Source: Sebastes aleutianus | Lineage: Eukaryota; Chordata; Actinopteri; Perciformes; Sebastidae | Assembly: GCA_916700875.1 (NCBI GenBank) | Contig: CAKAKS010000066.1 | Location: 8,215,743 to 8,279,742 of the forward strand | Direction of reading: 5' to 3' | Length of the DNA: 64,000 nt | Shown: in pieces, positions 1 through 10,664 of the stretch | How positions within the stretch are numbered: the first letter of the stretch is position 1 | Layout of the letters: each line of letters begins with the position of its first letter | The notes under the pieces: model-generated | What the model was told of the DNA's origin: nothing | The model's database searches: none | What the model saw: only the letters and a program-made list of their open reading frames with translations | Made by a program: the position numbers and the translations under genes

Positions 1-215
1 CAATTATGAGGTATTTGTACATTTTTTTCATTTCAAAATGTATTTCGAATATGTAGAATACAAAAAAAATTAAATATAAAATAAAGAAAAAGAATGATCA
101 TACCAACAAGTGGACAGTCAGAAACAAGTAGTATTTACAAACAATTAAAAGTATAAGAAAAATAAATTGTCAAACACTTGATGCCTTGTTTTACATATTC
201 GAAAAGGAGTCAGAG
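1..215 (-). repeat. Dispersed LINE-like 3' tail, inverted copy
   Basis: This AT-rich stretch is the reverse complement of about 190 bases near 33350-33530. Shared landmarks include CAACAAGTGGACAGT, AAGTAGTATTTACA and TTCGAAAAGGAGT, here on the plus strand and inverted there. A shorter third piece lies near 33830-33900. The shared end with a TTCGAAATAAATT core looks like the 3' end of a LINE, but I cannot name the family. No coding frame was seen. Confidence 0.6.
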
Positions 216-302
216 CTGTTCCTTTTCAGAGTCCCCTTTAGGGTGTAATTTTACTGCTAGTTACTGCTAGCAGTACAGTAATACTAGTACTTTTTCTTTA
301 GG
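216..302. other. Short unique linker before the A-rich array
   Basis: No gene or element is recognisable. It contains a small direct repeat, TTACTGCTAG, present twice near 251-270, just before the array begins. Confidence 0.4.
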
Positions 303-3300
303 CTACGTGCACACCGCAGTAAAAAATTGGCCAAAATCAGGGGTTTTTTTGTGCATATGTGAAATCAAAAATGTCCGAAAAAAAAGTCTGAAAAAAAAGA
401 TCTGAAACAAAAGATCTGAAAAAATGTCTGAAAAAAAAGTCTGAAAAAATTCCGAAAAAAAAGATCTGAAAAAAGTCTGAAAAAAGATCTGAAACAAAAG
501 ATCTGAAAAAATGTCTGAAAAAAAGTCTGAAAAAATTCCGAAAACAAAAGATCTGAAAAATGTCGGACAAAAAATATCTGAAAAAAAATATCTGAAAAAA
601 GTCTGAAAAAAGATCTGAAACAAAAGATCTGAAAAAATGTCTGAAAAAAAAGTCTGAAAAAATTCAGAAAAAAAATATCTGAAAAAAGTCTGAAAAAATA
701 TCTGAAACAAAAGATCTGAAAAAAAGTCTGAAAAAATTCCGAAAACAAAAGATCTGAAAAATGTCGGGCAAAAAATATCTGAAAAAAAATATCTGAAAAA
801 AATATCTGAAAAAAAATATCTGAAAAAGAATATCTGAAAAAAATATCTGAAAAAATAACCAAAAAAAATATCTGAAAAAGAAGTCTGAAAAAAAAATATC
901 TGAAAAATAGTCTGAAAAATGTCTGAAAAAATGTCCGACAAAATGTCCGAAAAAAAATATCTAAAAAATGTCCAAAAAAAGTCTGAAAAAAAGTCTGAAA
1001 AATGTCCGAAAAAAAAGTCTGAAAAAAAATATCTGAAAAATGTCCGAAAATAAATATCTGAAAATAAATATCTGAACAAAAAAAAGTCGGACAAAAAAAG
1101 TCTGAAAAAAAGTCTAAAAAAAAGTCTGAAAAAAATTATCTGAAAAATGTGGGGAAAAAAAGTCTGAAAAATGTCCGAAAAAAAAGTCTGAAAAAAAATA
1201 TCTGAAAAATGTCCGAAAATAAATATCTGAAAATAAATATCTGAACAAAAAAAAGTCGGACAAAAAAAGTCTGAAAAAAAGTCTAAAAAAAAGTCTGAAA
1301 AAAATTATCTGAAAAATGTGGGGAAAAAAAGTCTGAAAAAAAATATCTGAAAAATGTCCGAAAAAAAAGTCTGAAAAAAAAAATCTGAAAAAAAGTCTGA
1401 AAAAAAATATCTGAAAAAATGTCCGACAAAAAAGTCTGAAAAAAAATATCTGAACAAAAAAAAGTTGGACAAAAAAAGTCTGAAAAAAAATATCTGAAAA
1501 ATGTCTGAAAAAAAAGTCTGAAAAAAATGTCCAAAAAAAGTCTGAAAACAATTTCTGAAAAATGTCCGAAAAAAGATCTGAAAAAAAATATCTGAACAAA
1601 ATATCTGAAAAAATATCCGAAAGAAAAGTCTGAAAAAAATATCTGAACAAAAAAAAGTTGGACAAAAAAAGTCTGAAAAAAAGTCTGAAAAAAAAGTCTG
1701 AAAAAAATATATCTGAAAAATGTCAGAAAAAAAAAATCTAAAAAATGTCCGTAAAAAAAATCTGAAAAGAAATCTGAAAAAAAGTCTGACAAAAAAAGTC
1801 TGAAAAAATGTCTGAAAATAAAGTCTGAAAAACAATATCTGAAATAATGTCCGAAAAAAAAGTCTGAAAAAAAATATCTGAAAAAAAATATCTGAAAAAG
1901 AATATCTGAAAAAAATATCTGAAAAAATAACCCAAAAAAATATCTGAAAAAGAAGTCTGAAAAAAAAATATCTGAAAAATGTCTGAAAAAATGTCCGAAA
2001 AAAAAGATCTAAAAAATGTCCAAAAAAAGTCTGAAAAAAAGTCTGAAAAATGTCCGAAAAAAAAGTCTGAAAAAAAATATCTGAAAAATGTCCGAAAATA
2101 AATATCTGAAAATAAATATCTGAACAAAAAAAAGTCGGACAAAAAAAGTCTGAAAAAAAGTCTGAAAAAAAAGTCTGAAAAAAATATCTGAAAAATATCT
2201 GAAAAATGTGGGGAAAAAAAGTCTGAAAAAAATATCTGAAAAATGTCCGAAAAAAAAAGTCTGAAAAAAAACATTTGAAAAAAAGTCTGAAAAAAAACAT
2301 CTGAAAAAATGTCCGAAAAAAAAGTCTGAAAAAAAATATCTGAACAAAAAAAAGTTGGACAAAAAAAGTCTGAAAAAAAGTCTGAAAAAAAAGTCTGAAA
2401 AAAAATAGCGGAAAAATGTCGGAAAAATGTCTGAAAAAAAAATCTGAAAAAATGTCCGAAAAAAAAGTCTGAAAACAAATATCTGAACAAAAAAAAGTCT
2501 GAAAAAAAAGTCTGAAAAAAAGTCTGAAAAAAAAGTCTGAAAAAAAATATCTGAAAAATGTCTGAAAAAAAAGTCTGAAAAAAATGTCCAAAAAAAATCT
2601 GAAAACAATTTCTGAAAAATGTCCGAAAAAAGATCTGAAAAAAAATATCTGAACAAAATAAAGTCTGAAAAAAAATATCTGAAAAAATGTCCGAAAGAAA
2701 AGTCTGAAAAAAAATATCTGAACAAAAAAAAGTTGGACAAAAAAAGTCTGAAAAAAAGTCTGAAAAAAAAGTCTGAAAAAAAATATCGGAAAAATGTTGG
2801 AAAAAAAAGTCTGAAAAAAAAGATCGGAAAAATGTCCGAAAAAAAGTCTGAAAAAAAAGATCTGAAAAAATGTCCGAAAAAAAAGTCTGAAAAAAAATAG
2901 CGGAAAAATGTCGAAAAAAAAAATCTGAAAAAAAGTCTCAAAAAAAAGATCTGAAAAAATGTCCGAAAAAAAAGTCTGAAAACTAATATCTGAACAAAAA
3001 AAAGTCTGAAAAAAAAGTCTGAAAAAAAAGTCTGAAAAAAAATATCGGAAAAATGTGGGGAAAAAAAAGTCTGAAAAAAAATATCGGAAAAATGTCCGAA
3101 AAAAAAAGTCTGAAAAAAAATATGAAAAAAGTCTGAAAAAAAAGATCTGACAAAATGTCCGAAAAAAAAGTCTGAAAAAAAATATCTGAACAAAAAAAAG
3201 TTGGACAAAAAAAGTCTGAAAAAAAAGTCTGAAAAAAAATATCTGAACAAAAAAAAGTTGGACAAAAAAAGTCTGAAAAAAAAGTCTGAAAAAAAATATC

Positions 3301-4218
3301 TGAACAAAAAAAAGTTGGACAAAAAAAGTCTGAAAAAAAAGTCTGAAAAAAAATATCTGAACAAAAAAAAGTCGGACAAAAAAAGTCTGAAAAAATGTCT
3401 GAAAAAAAAGTCGGACAAAAAAATATCTGAAAAATGTGGGAAAAAAAGTCTGTAAAAAATATCTGAAAAATGTCCGAAAAAAAAGTCTGAAAAAATGTCC
3501 GAAAAAAAAGTCTGAAAACAAATATCTGAACAAAAAAAAGTCTGAAAAAAAGTCTGAAAAAAAGTCTGAAAAAAAAGTCTGAAAAAAAATATCGGAAAAA
3601 TGTCTGAAAAAAAAGTCTGAAAAAATGTCCGAAAAAAAAGTCTGAAAAAAAATATCTGAAAAAATGTCCGAAAAAAAAGTCTGAAAAAAAATATCTGAAC
3701 AAAAAAAGTCTGAAAAAAAGTCTGAAAAAAAGTCTGAAAAAAAAGTCTGAAAAAAAATAGCGGAAAAATGTCGGAAAAAAAAGTCGGAAAAAAAATCTGA
3801 AAAAAAGTCTCAAAAAAAAGATCTGAAAAAAAGTCTCAAAAAAAAGATCTGAAAAAATGTCCGAAAAAAAAGTCTGAAAAAAAAGATCTGAAAAAATGTC
3901 CGAAAGACTTTTTGAAAAAATGTCCGAAAAAAAAGTCTGAAAACAAATATCTGAACAAAAAAAAGTTGGACAAAAAAAGTCTGAAAAAAAGTCTGGAAAA
4001 AAAGTCTGAAAAAAAATATCGGAAAAATGTCGGAAAAAAAAGATCTGAAAAAATGTCCGAAAAAAAAGTCTGAAAAAAAAGATCTGAAAAAATGTCTGAA
4101 AAAAAAGTCTGAAAAAATTCCGAAAAAAAAGATCTGAAAAATGTCCGAAAAAAAGTCTGAAAAAAATGATCTGAAATAAGTCTTAAAAAAAAAAAACAGA
4201 AAAAAAAGATCTGAAAAA
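303..4218. repeat. 3.9-kb A-rich tandem array (GTCTGAAAAA-type word)
   Basis: Nearly the whole interval is made of variants of a 9-13 base word, such as GTCTGAAAAAA, ATATCTGAAAAA, ATGTCCGAAAAAA, AGATCTGAAAAA and GTTGGACAAAAAA. The plus strand is almost pure purine apart from the short TCTG or TCCG core. Higher-order structure is present. A block of about 60 bases containing ATATCTGAACAAAAAAAAGT is repeated at least four times at 3180-3400. A longer block ending in ATGTGGGGAAAAAAA recurs at about 1005-1155, 1175-1330 and 2043-2220. Long open frames on either strand, rich in Phe/Ser/Asp/Ile/Arg on the minus strand and Lys/Ser/Glu on the plus strand, follow from the absence of stops in the word and are not genes. 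Confidence 0.95.
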
Positions 4219-4224
4219 AGTCAC

Positions 4225-4370
4225 CAACTACACCTGTCAGATTAATGTAGTAGAGTAAAGTACACAGATTCTCTCTGAAATACAGTAGTAGAAGTATAAA
4301 GTAAAGTAAAAAGCATAAAAGTACCTCAAGATTGTGCTTAGAATTAAAGTATTTGTAGACTTGTAGATGT
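4225..4370. repeat. Dispersed AGTAAAAGTAC-type repeat fragment
   Basis: The segment has the phrase set 'GTAGAGTAAAGTACA', 'TACAGTAGTAGAAGTATAAAG' and 'AAAAGTACCTCAAG'. This set recurs across the window (about 32310-32760, 33940-34060, 35550-35720, 37330-37500, 39185-39330). It is a high-copy teleost repeat of unknown class, carrying no coding sequence. Confidence 0.6.
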
Positions 4371-5885
4371 GGACACTGTCTGGCATACCAGCAGTAATAA
4401 AGATGCTTAAGTATCTCGGTGTCTTTCACTTGATGATTTACTGTGTTTATGTAAATGTGATGGATTATTACTTTCATCATTTATACATTTGCTCACCTGA
4501 ACTGAACCAGTGAGAGGACGGAGAAATAGACGGAGATGAGGGGAGGTGAGAAATACTTAGAATTCAGAGGAGGAGGAGGAAAGGGGAGAGGCAGAAAGGC
4601 AAATATCACTGCAGGCATGGACAGACTGCTATTTAAAATAGGCACTGAGCTGCTTCATTTAGACCCGTGTATGTTCATGGCAACGGGCAGCAGGATGATG
4701 AATTTCTGTCTATTTATTTAAGATTAAATACCTTTGAGGTACTCGTTATCAGCCTGTCGCTAAGCAGAGAGTCAAAGAGGCTAGGATAACAAAAATACAC
4801 TGTTAGCATGAAAAGACGATTTTGTGCTTTCAGCCACTATTTTACAAATGTCGTGAACATAAGCATCCCAGATATTCTGTAAAAAGTCTGTATTAATGAT
4901 CAAAACAATCAAATTTAACAAAACTTGGATATGGTTTGCAGCAAACACAGTAGACCTGCAACTACTACTACCTTTGTGAAAGTTCAACAACTAGCAGAGA
5001 ACTTGATGTGCGTACCAATACCCATAATACCATACTATTTAGTATGTCCCAATATCATAGTATGTCTAATACAGAATGCCAAAAATACCAGGATGTCCTA
5101 CTACATCCGGTCGCATTTTGCAGTATGCAAGCTAGCATGCTTTACTGGCTATTCTGACCCACAATCCTCTGTGCTGCAGATATATGAGGGAGAGGTCAAA
5201 GTTCAAGGCACAGTGTTTTGACAAAGTAATATATCCTAATTGTATGCATACTGCATGCAACAGTACGTACTTTGTAAGGGCAGCTGTACTAAAAGTAAAA
5301 AGAAAAAGTGTGTGATTTGGAAAGTAGCCTCAAAAAGTAGTCCCTTTTACCTGGAAACAGGTTAAAGGGACTACTTTTTCAAACTGCACTGTGATGCTGC
5401 AAAATATAATATCACTAAGAACAACAGTAGGCTTCTCTGTACAAATACAGAAGGATATATTTGAAGAATCCAGTTTTTATAAGGTTCTATCCAGCTATGG
5501 GATCCCACCAGAATAAACCCAGTTATGAAACAACATCAAAGTAGCCTGAATTATTATCAGGCGCTCTGTAGAGAGAATATAAATTGTCTTATCTTCTCCT
5601 TTTTTCGTCAGAGATATGACACAGTGACTGATCTCCAGTCAAGTGCAGGCTGAGTGTCCAACTGGCAAAACATAAAGGAGGATATAAAAAGACAACTCGG
5701 AGAGCAACGTGCATGCAGTTGAAATAGAGACGCATTTCCTGCTCCAATGTGGAAAAATGCTCCAGTACAGAAAAAAATCTGCTTATGCTCAAATTTAAAG
5801 TGAAAAAGGAAGGGAAACGGGAACTGATGGAAACCCGCTATTCATACAGAAACTATAGCTGTGGTGCTCAGCAGCAACTATGACC
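4371..5885. other. Intergenic DNA with one possible MITE remnant
   Basis: No convincing gene was seen; the short open frames lack splice context or family resemblance. Around 5010-5275 the text 'CATACTATTTAGTATGTCC' and, at the far side, 'GCATACTGCATGCAACAGTA' suggest a decayed short element with GTACGTAC-like ends. A small inverted pair, AGTAGTCCCTTTTACCTG and CAGGTTAAAGGGACTACTTT, sits near 5336-5380. Confidence 0.4.
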
Positions 5886-6010
5886 TTATTACACTGTCTG
5901 GGGGTCATGCTCGACAGTACACTATCATTCCAAACTCACATCAATAATGTCACTCGGTCTGCATATTTCCATCTACATAACATTAATCGCCTTCGCCCGT
6001 CCCTCACACC
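5886..6010 (+). pseudogene. L2/CR1-like LINE reverse-transcriptase fragment, part 1
   Basis: One frame reads NLGVMLDSTLSFQTHIN followed by NVTRSAYFHLHNINRL, the typical region after the reverse-transcriptase core in L2/CR1-like LINEs. The frame stops abruptly where a hAT element begins at 6011. It resumes at 6883 after that element, with an 8-bp target duplication (CTCACACC) at both edges. The element is dead because it is truncated at the 5' end and interrupted twice. Confidence 0.85.
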
Positions 6011-6882
6011 CAGGTGTCTGCAACCTGCAGCTCTGGAGCCACATGCGGCTTTTTAGCTCCTCTCCAGAGGCTCCCTGTGGATTTTTAAAAGAAATTAGTG
6101 GAAATGAATAACAGTTTTTTTGTTTACATTTTCATTTTTATTTATCATTGTTGTACGTCTATGGTACGACAGTACGACGGAGTATTAAGGCCACACTGAG
6201 GAAAAAAAATAAATCTGAGATTTCGAGAATAAAGTCATAATATTAGAAAGTAGTAATTTTACGTGTTATTTTCTTTTTTTCTCGTTAAGTTATGACTTTA
6301 TTTTCATGATATATCAACTTTTTTTCTCGTAAAGTTATGACTTTATTCTCGTTATATTACGACTTTTTTTCTTGTAAAATTATGACTTTATTCTTGTAAT
6401 ATTACGACTTTTTCTCGTAAAGTTATGACTTTATTCTCGTAATATTACGACCTTTTTTCTCGTTGATCATGACTTTATTCTCATAAAATTACGACATTTT
6501 TCTCGTAATATTACGACTTTTTCTTGTAAAGTTATGACTTTATTCTCGTAATGTTACGACTTTATTCCCATAAAGTTATGACTTTTTTCTTATTGTATTA
6601 CGACTTTTTTTTCTCGTTAAGTTATGACTTTATTCTCTTAATATTACTACTTTTTTCTCGTAATATTATGACTTTATTCTGGAAATCTTCGATTTTTTTC
6701 CCCTCAATGTGATCCTAATACTCCGTAGTACATTTGCTCTTTGGCCCTCACTGCATTAGACTTACTGTATATACTATATACTTAGACTATAGGCTGTGTT
6801 ACCTTAATCACAATGCTCAAATGTTTCTTTTTTCTTTTTTGCCTTAAATGGCTCTTTTGATAGTAAAGGTCGCTGACCCGTG
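6011..6882. mobile_element. Non-autonomous hAT element with 8-bp target duplication
   Basis: The left end reads CAGGTGTCTGCAACCT and the inverted right end reads CACGGGTCAGCGACCT, which match as imperfect terminal inverted repeats. CTCACACC flanks both sides (6003-6010 and 6883-6890), the 8-bp duplication expected for hAT elements. The inner left sequence (GCAGCTCTGGAGCCACATGC) is also typical of a hAT family known in vertebrates. No transposase frame is present. The interior is largely replaced by the fold-back element at about 6174-6730. Confidence 0.85.
6174..6730. repeat. Fold-back element with tandem TTATGACTTTATTCTCGTAA-like repeats
   Basis: The edges are inverted copies: GGAGTATTAAGGCCACACTG on the left and, inverted from the right, GGAGTATTAGGATCACATTG. 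Both continue inward through an AATAAAGTCATAATATTA-like arm. Between the arms is an array of a roughly 40-base unit alternating AAGTTATGACTTTATTCTCG and TAATATTACGACTTTTT. The unit is itself nearly palindromic, so the whole element could fold extensively. It is inserted in the hAT element. Confidence 0.75.
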
Positions 6883-6928
6883 CTCACACCCAACAGTACC
6901 GCTATTCTCGTTCACACCCTGGATACAT
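6883..6928 (+). pseudogene. L2/CR1-like LINE fragment, part 2
   Basis: Reading CTCACACCCAACAGTACC onward gives LTPNSTAILVHTLDT, the direct continuation of the frame broken at 6010. It is cut again after ATACAT (6923-6928), where the minus-strand LINE is inserted. ATACAT reappears at 10201-10206, where the frame continues. Confidence 0.85.
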
Positions 6929-7224
6929 TTATTTATTTATTTAAAAAGGATCCCCATTAGCTGATACCAATGGCACCAGCTAGTCTTCCTGGGGTCCGAA
7001 ATCATGTACATTAATTTATCACATACATACTATATACAACATCACATTTGTGTTACACTAATAACACTCAAATTTTCAAACATATATAAATTTCAAATTT
7101 CAAATTCATACACAAATTTTCCACAATTTTTTTTTTTTTGTTTTTGTTTTTGTTTAGCCTCAAGGCCCATCATCAGGGAAAAAGGAACAAAGAAAACCAT
7201 ACATGACCAACACTGGACTATCGA

Positions 7225-10065
7225 TCAGCTGTTTAAGTAATGTATTCGTAGATGGTATTTGAATGTGGATTTGTTAGAGGATTGACGGATGTGAAGAGGG
7301 CAGCTATTCCAGTGAGTGATGGCGCGGTAAATGACCGTCTTTTTTAAGGCATTAGATTTTGGGTGAGGTAACATGATTTGACCATCACCTGCTGTTCTAG
7401 TGAAATGACTGTGAACGTCCCTGCATCTGGTAATTTGACTGTATAAAAACTCGGGTTTAGTAGAATAAATGCTGTTACTAAAGAATGTCGCTGTGCTTAA
7501 GGCAAGTCTTTTCTCTACTGGTAACCGTGACAGTTTATGATGCATGCTGTCTGTGTTCGTTCTCATGGGGCAGTGTAACACAAGTCTTGCAGCTCTGTTT
7601 TGGGCAATTTGTAGTTTCCGCAGTATGCTTTTCGGTGCAGAAGACCATACAGGTGAGCAATAGTCCAGGTGGCTTAAACTTAAAGATTTAACTACTTGTC
7701 CCAGAACGTGTGCTGGAACATACGGAAGGCATTTTTTTGCCATGGAGATACCATTTCCCATTTTCCTGACAATTGTTTCTATGTGCTCGACCCATGACAG
7801 TTGATTGTCTATGGTTAGTCCCAGTAATGTGACCTTATCCACCTGCTGTATAGGTTCACTGTCCAAGTAGAGATTCATTGTGGGCATAGATGACAGCTTA
7901 TGACTAGATCCAAAAATAATGGATTTGGTTTTTGAGATATTTAGTACCAACTTATTTTGTTTTATCCAATCGTAGACCAAGTTTAGGTCTGAAGATAGAA
8001 CTTGGTCTAGTTCGCCGCTTGTATTTGCTGCGTAATACAGTGTGGAATCATCGGCGTACATTTGTATACTGGCTTTATGCAATACAGATGGCAAGTCATT
8101 TGTGAAGATGGAGTACAGGAGAGGTCCAAGACAGCTGCCCTGCGGCAGGCCACAGTTAAGCCCTTTACTGTTAGACATGCTGCCATTGTAATACACCCTT
8201 TGTGTTCTGCATAAAAGATAATTCTTCATAAATGTGATGGCACTTGATCTAAATCCATAATGTTGTAGTTTATTAATTAAAAGGTCATGATCTATGACAT
8301 CAAATGCCGCGCTGAAATCCAGTAACACTGCACCTGTTATCCTAGAATTATCTATCTCTTTTAGCCAGTCGTCTGTCATTTGCGTTAGTGCAGAACAAGT
8401 GGAGTAGTGATGTCTGTAAGCATGTTGAAATCTAGTGTACAGGCCATTACAGTCAAAGTAATCTTGTATTTGTGAATGGACTATTCTCTCCATCAGTTTG
8501 CTTAGTACAGGGAGAATACTGATGGGTCTGCTGTTCTGCCCAGTAAATGTTAATCTGCCATCTTTAGGTAAGGGAATTATTTTACCTTCTTTCCAAATAC
8601 TAGGATATATACCTTCCATTAGACATTTATTTAATATGTGACATATGGGACCAGAAATGTAATCGGCTGAGAGACAAAGTACCTTACTGTCCAGCATATC
8701 AGTGCCTATGGAGCCATAATCAGGAAGGGCTTTTAACAACTTCCTTACTTCACTCTCATCCACACTGTTAAACTGAAATGAACAACTTTTGTTAATCATT
8801 ATATTGTTACTTATAAGTTTGAGAGTATTGGAATCCATGCTGCTCATATTCTTCCTTAGTGCATCGACCTTATTCACAAAGTAATCATTAAAATAATTGG
8901 CTATGTCAAATGGTTTAGTCAAAAACCTGCCATCCGACTGAACAAAAGAAGGGCTCCCAGTTTTATTTCTCCCCATTATTTCATTTAAGGTTCTCCAGAG
9001 TTCTTTACCATCTAGTTTCACTGCATTTATTTTATTTTTATAATATTCCTTTTTCATGCTTTTATTCTGTTTTGTCACTCGGTTTCTCAATTGACAATAT
9101 TTTAGTCTGTCTTCCACAGATCCTGACTTTGCTAATGTGGATTTGGCTTTGTCTCTCTGTTTCATAAGGTCTTTTAAAGACTCATTCAACCATGGAGCTG
9201 GTCTGGATTTGGCAGTATACTTCTTCATGGGAGCATGGTTGTCGACAATCCTCATAAAGATGTTCATAAAAATATGTAAAGAAGCCTCAGGCTCCTGTGT
9301 AGCATACACATCGGCCCAGTTTACATTCCTGACATCCTCCAAAAAACGTTCTGAGATGAATTTCTTATACATTCTCTTATTAATAATTTTGACACCACAT
9401 TTAGGAATTTTGGTTCTCCTGGTAATAGCTATAATGTTATGGTCACTGAACCCTACAGGTAGAGAGACTGGTTTAGTGCAGCGCTCAGGAGCATTTGTGT
9501 AAATATGGTCGATGCAAGTGGCAGATGTATGACCAGCACTGTTAGTAAAGACTCTGGTCGGTTGAGAAATCATCTGTGATAGATTACAAGCACTGACTAG
9601 TGACACCATCTTCTTTTTCATCGGGCATTGACTTGCAAGCCAGTCAATATTCATGTCCCCTAATATGAAAATTTCACCATTCACATCTGCAGCTCTGTCA
9701 ATTAGTTCACATAAGTCATTCAGATAATGAGTATCAGTTCCTGGAGGCCTGTAGCAACAGCCTATCAAGATTGGTTTTAGGTGAGGAAGATGTACTCTAA
9801 CCCATAAGGATTCTAAGTTATTTGGCATGAGCTCAGCACACAGTGTTGCAGGAAAATTGTTTTTTATATATATCGCTACTCCACCTCCATGTATATTTCT
9901 GTCCCTCCTGAAGATGTTATAGCCATCAATAGATACCTCAGCATTCTGGATAGTTACATCCAAGTGGGTCTCAGACACAGCCAAGATGTGGATGGTGTTA
10001 TTCTGAGTGAGATTGTTCAGTTCATGTACCTTATTTCTGACACTGCAGATATTCAAATGAGCCAT
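7225..10065 (-). CDS. LINE ORF2: AP endonuclease plus reverse transcriptase, intact
   Basis: This single 946-codon frame has no stop or frameshift. The N-terminal third is an exonuclease/endonuclease/phosphatase fold: NICSVRNK near the start, SETHLD with the acidic metal ligand, RPPG, LGDMNID, CIDHIY and a final SDHNII. The middle is a reverse transcriptase with RPISILPVLSKLMERI, AFDVIDHDLL, LPQGSCLGPLL and the catalytic MYADDSTLYY. The C-terminal part has SHLDYCSPVWSS, as in L2/CR1/Jockey-type elements. The protein would nick target DNA and reverse-transcribe its own RNA. Its start overlaps the end of ORF1 by about 13 bases in another frame. The intact frame suggests recent insertion, although the 5' truncation removes most of ORF1. 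The clade cannot be assigned from sequence reading alone. Confidence 0.93.
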   Translation of the reverse strand: MAHLNICSVRNKVHELNNLTQNNTIHILAVSETHLDVTIQNAEVSIDGYNIFRRDRNIHGGGVAIYIKNNFPATLCAELMPNNLESLWVRVHLPHLKPILIGCCYRPPGTDTHYLNDLCELIDRAADVNGEIFILGDMNIDWLASQCPMKKKMVSLVSACNLSQMISQPTRVFTNSAGHTSATCIDHIYTNAPERCTKPVSLPVGFSDHNIIAITRRTKIPKCGVKIINKRMYKKFISERFLEDVRNVNWADVYATQEPEASLHIFMNIFMRIVDNHAPMKKYTAKSRPAPWLNESLKDLMKQRDKAKSTLAKSGSVEDRLKYCQLRNRVTKQNKSMKKEYYKNKINAVKLDGKELWRTLNEIMGRNKTGSPSFVQSDGRFLTKPFDIANYFNDYFVNKVDALRKNMSSMDSNTLKLISNNIMINKSCSFQFNSVDESEVRKLLKALPDYGSIGTDMLDSKVLCLSADYISGPICHILNKCLMEGIYPSIWKEGKIIPLPKDGRLTFTGQNSRPISILPVLSKLMERIVHSQIQDYFDCNGLYTRFQHAYRHHYSTCSALTQMTDDWLKEIDNSRITGAVLLDFSAAFDVIDHDLLINKLQHYGFRSSAITFMKNYLLCRTQRVYYNGSMSNSKGLNCGLPQGSCLGPLLYSIFTNDLPSVLHKASIQMYADDSTLYYAANTSGELDQVLSSDLNLVYDWIKQNKLVLNISKTKSIIFGSSHKLSSMPTMNLYLDSEPIQQVDKVTLLGLTIDNQLSWVEHIETIVRKMGNGISMAKKCLPYVPAHVLGQVVKSLSLSHLDYCSPVWSSAPKSILRKLQIAQNRAARLVLHCPMRTNTDSMHHKLSRLPVEKRLALSTATFFSNSIYSTKPEFLYSQITRCRDVHSHFTRTAGDGQIMLPHPKSNALKKTVIYRAITHWNSCPLHIRQSSNKSTFKYHLRIHYLNS

Positions 10066-10200
10066 AATAAGGCCCTTTGTAGGAGATGTTCCGCGTTCTT
10101 CTTGGTGAGGTGTTCATTGATGTACACATTAGACCCCTTTAGTTTCCTTCCTTGCCTGAGGAGCGCATACTTTTTCTTCCTGTTGGTGAAGCGGATTAAT
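10053..10200 (-). pseudogene. LINE ORF1, C-terminal remnant
   Basis: The minus-strand frame just upstream of ORF2 reads IRFTNRKKKYALLRQGRKLK, followed by SNVYINEHLTKKNAEHL. I recognise this as the C-terminal part of ORF1 proteins of L2/CR1-like elements (an INEDLT-KNAEL type motif). The frame ends at 10053, overlapping the ORF2 start. Sequence beyond about 10200 belongs to the older LINE fragment in the opposite direction, so ORF1 is truncated. Confidence 0.75.
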
Positions 10201-10662
10201 ATACATCCCGCATTGATTACTGCAACTCCCTTCTCTTTGGTCTCCCTCTCAAAACCATCCATAAACTTCAACTGGTCCAGAACTCTGCCGCTCGCATCAT
10301 CAACAGAACCCCCTCCGTTAATCACATCACTCCTGTCCTTCAGCATCTTCATTGGCTCCCGGTTAAATATCGCAACTGAATTCAAGATTCTTCTCCTCAC
10401 CTTTAAGGCCATCCATAACCTCGCCCCCCCCCCCCAGTACCTCTCTGAACTCCTGCATATCAACACACCCATCCGCACTCTCAGGTCTTCTTCTTCCATC
10501 CACCTCACTGTGCCACCTGGTCCCATGAATCCTCTGAACATACTGATTTTATACACTGTAACTTTGTTTTGTTAATTTTATTATTTATTGTTACATTGTT
10601 ATCAGTTTTTTTACTCTGCTCGTAAGGTGACCTTGAGTGTTTTGAAAGGTTTACTTATAAAG
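10201..10662 (+). pseudogene. L2/CR1-like LINE fragment, part 3, with 3' UTR
   Basis: Continuing from part 2, the frame gives SRIDYCNSLLFGLPLKTIHK, then KLQLVQNSAARIINRTPS and HLHWLPVKY, the signature C terminus of L2-like ORF2. It then breaks by frameshift near the NIATEFKILLLTFKAIHNLA region and a C10 run at about 10427. The 3' part has GTGACCTTGAGTGTTTTGAAAGG near 10626-10650, typical of the L2 3' end in fish. The end is interrupted by the TA-flanked element at 10665. Confidence 0.85.
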
Positions 10663-10664
10663 TA

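Larger units (their letters stand above)
6929..10200 (-). mobile_element. Minus-strand APE-type non-LTR retrotransposon (LINE)
   Basis: The element spans about 3.27 kb on the minus strand. It ends at its 3' side with a tail of ATTTATTTATTT type and the motif ATGGGGATCC preceded by CCCCAGGAAGACTAGCTG, a common fish LINE 3' end. It contains the last part of ORF1, a complete ORF2 and a 3' UTR of about 300 bases. It is truncated at the 5' side inside ORF1. The six bases ATACAT on both sides (6923-6928, 10201-10206) look like the target duplication. It lies inside an older L2-like LINE. Confidence 0.9.

Noticed and set aside
1305..3533. Repeated FFRLFFQTFF-type protein as a membrane or antifreeze-like repeat protein
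   Set aside because: The amino-acid pattern is dictated by the DNA word and changes frame along the array; no promoter, start or splice context.
303..4218. CRISPR array
   Set aside because: Repeats are contiguous and variable with no unique spacers, and the genome is eukaryotic.
303..4480. Long open frames, up to 742 codons, in the A-rich array
   Set aside because: They are translations of a stop-free short tandem word, overlap in several frames on both strands, and have no domain or codon pattern.
9137..9502. Plus-strand 121-codon frame
   Set aside because: Lies opposite the LINE ORF2, which explains the region.
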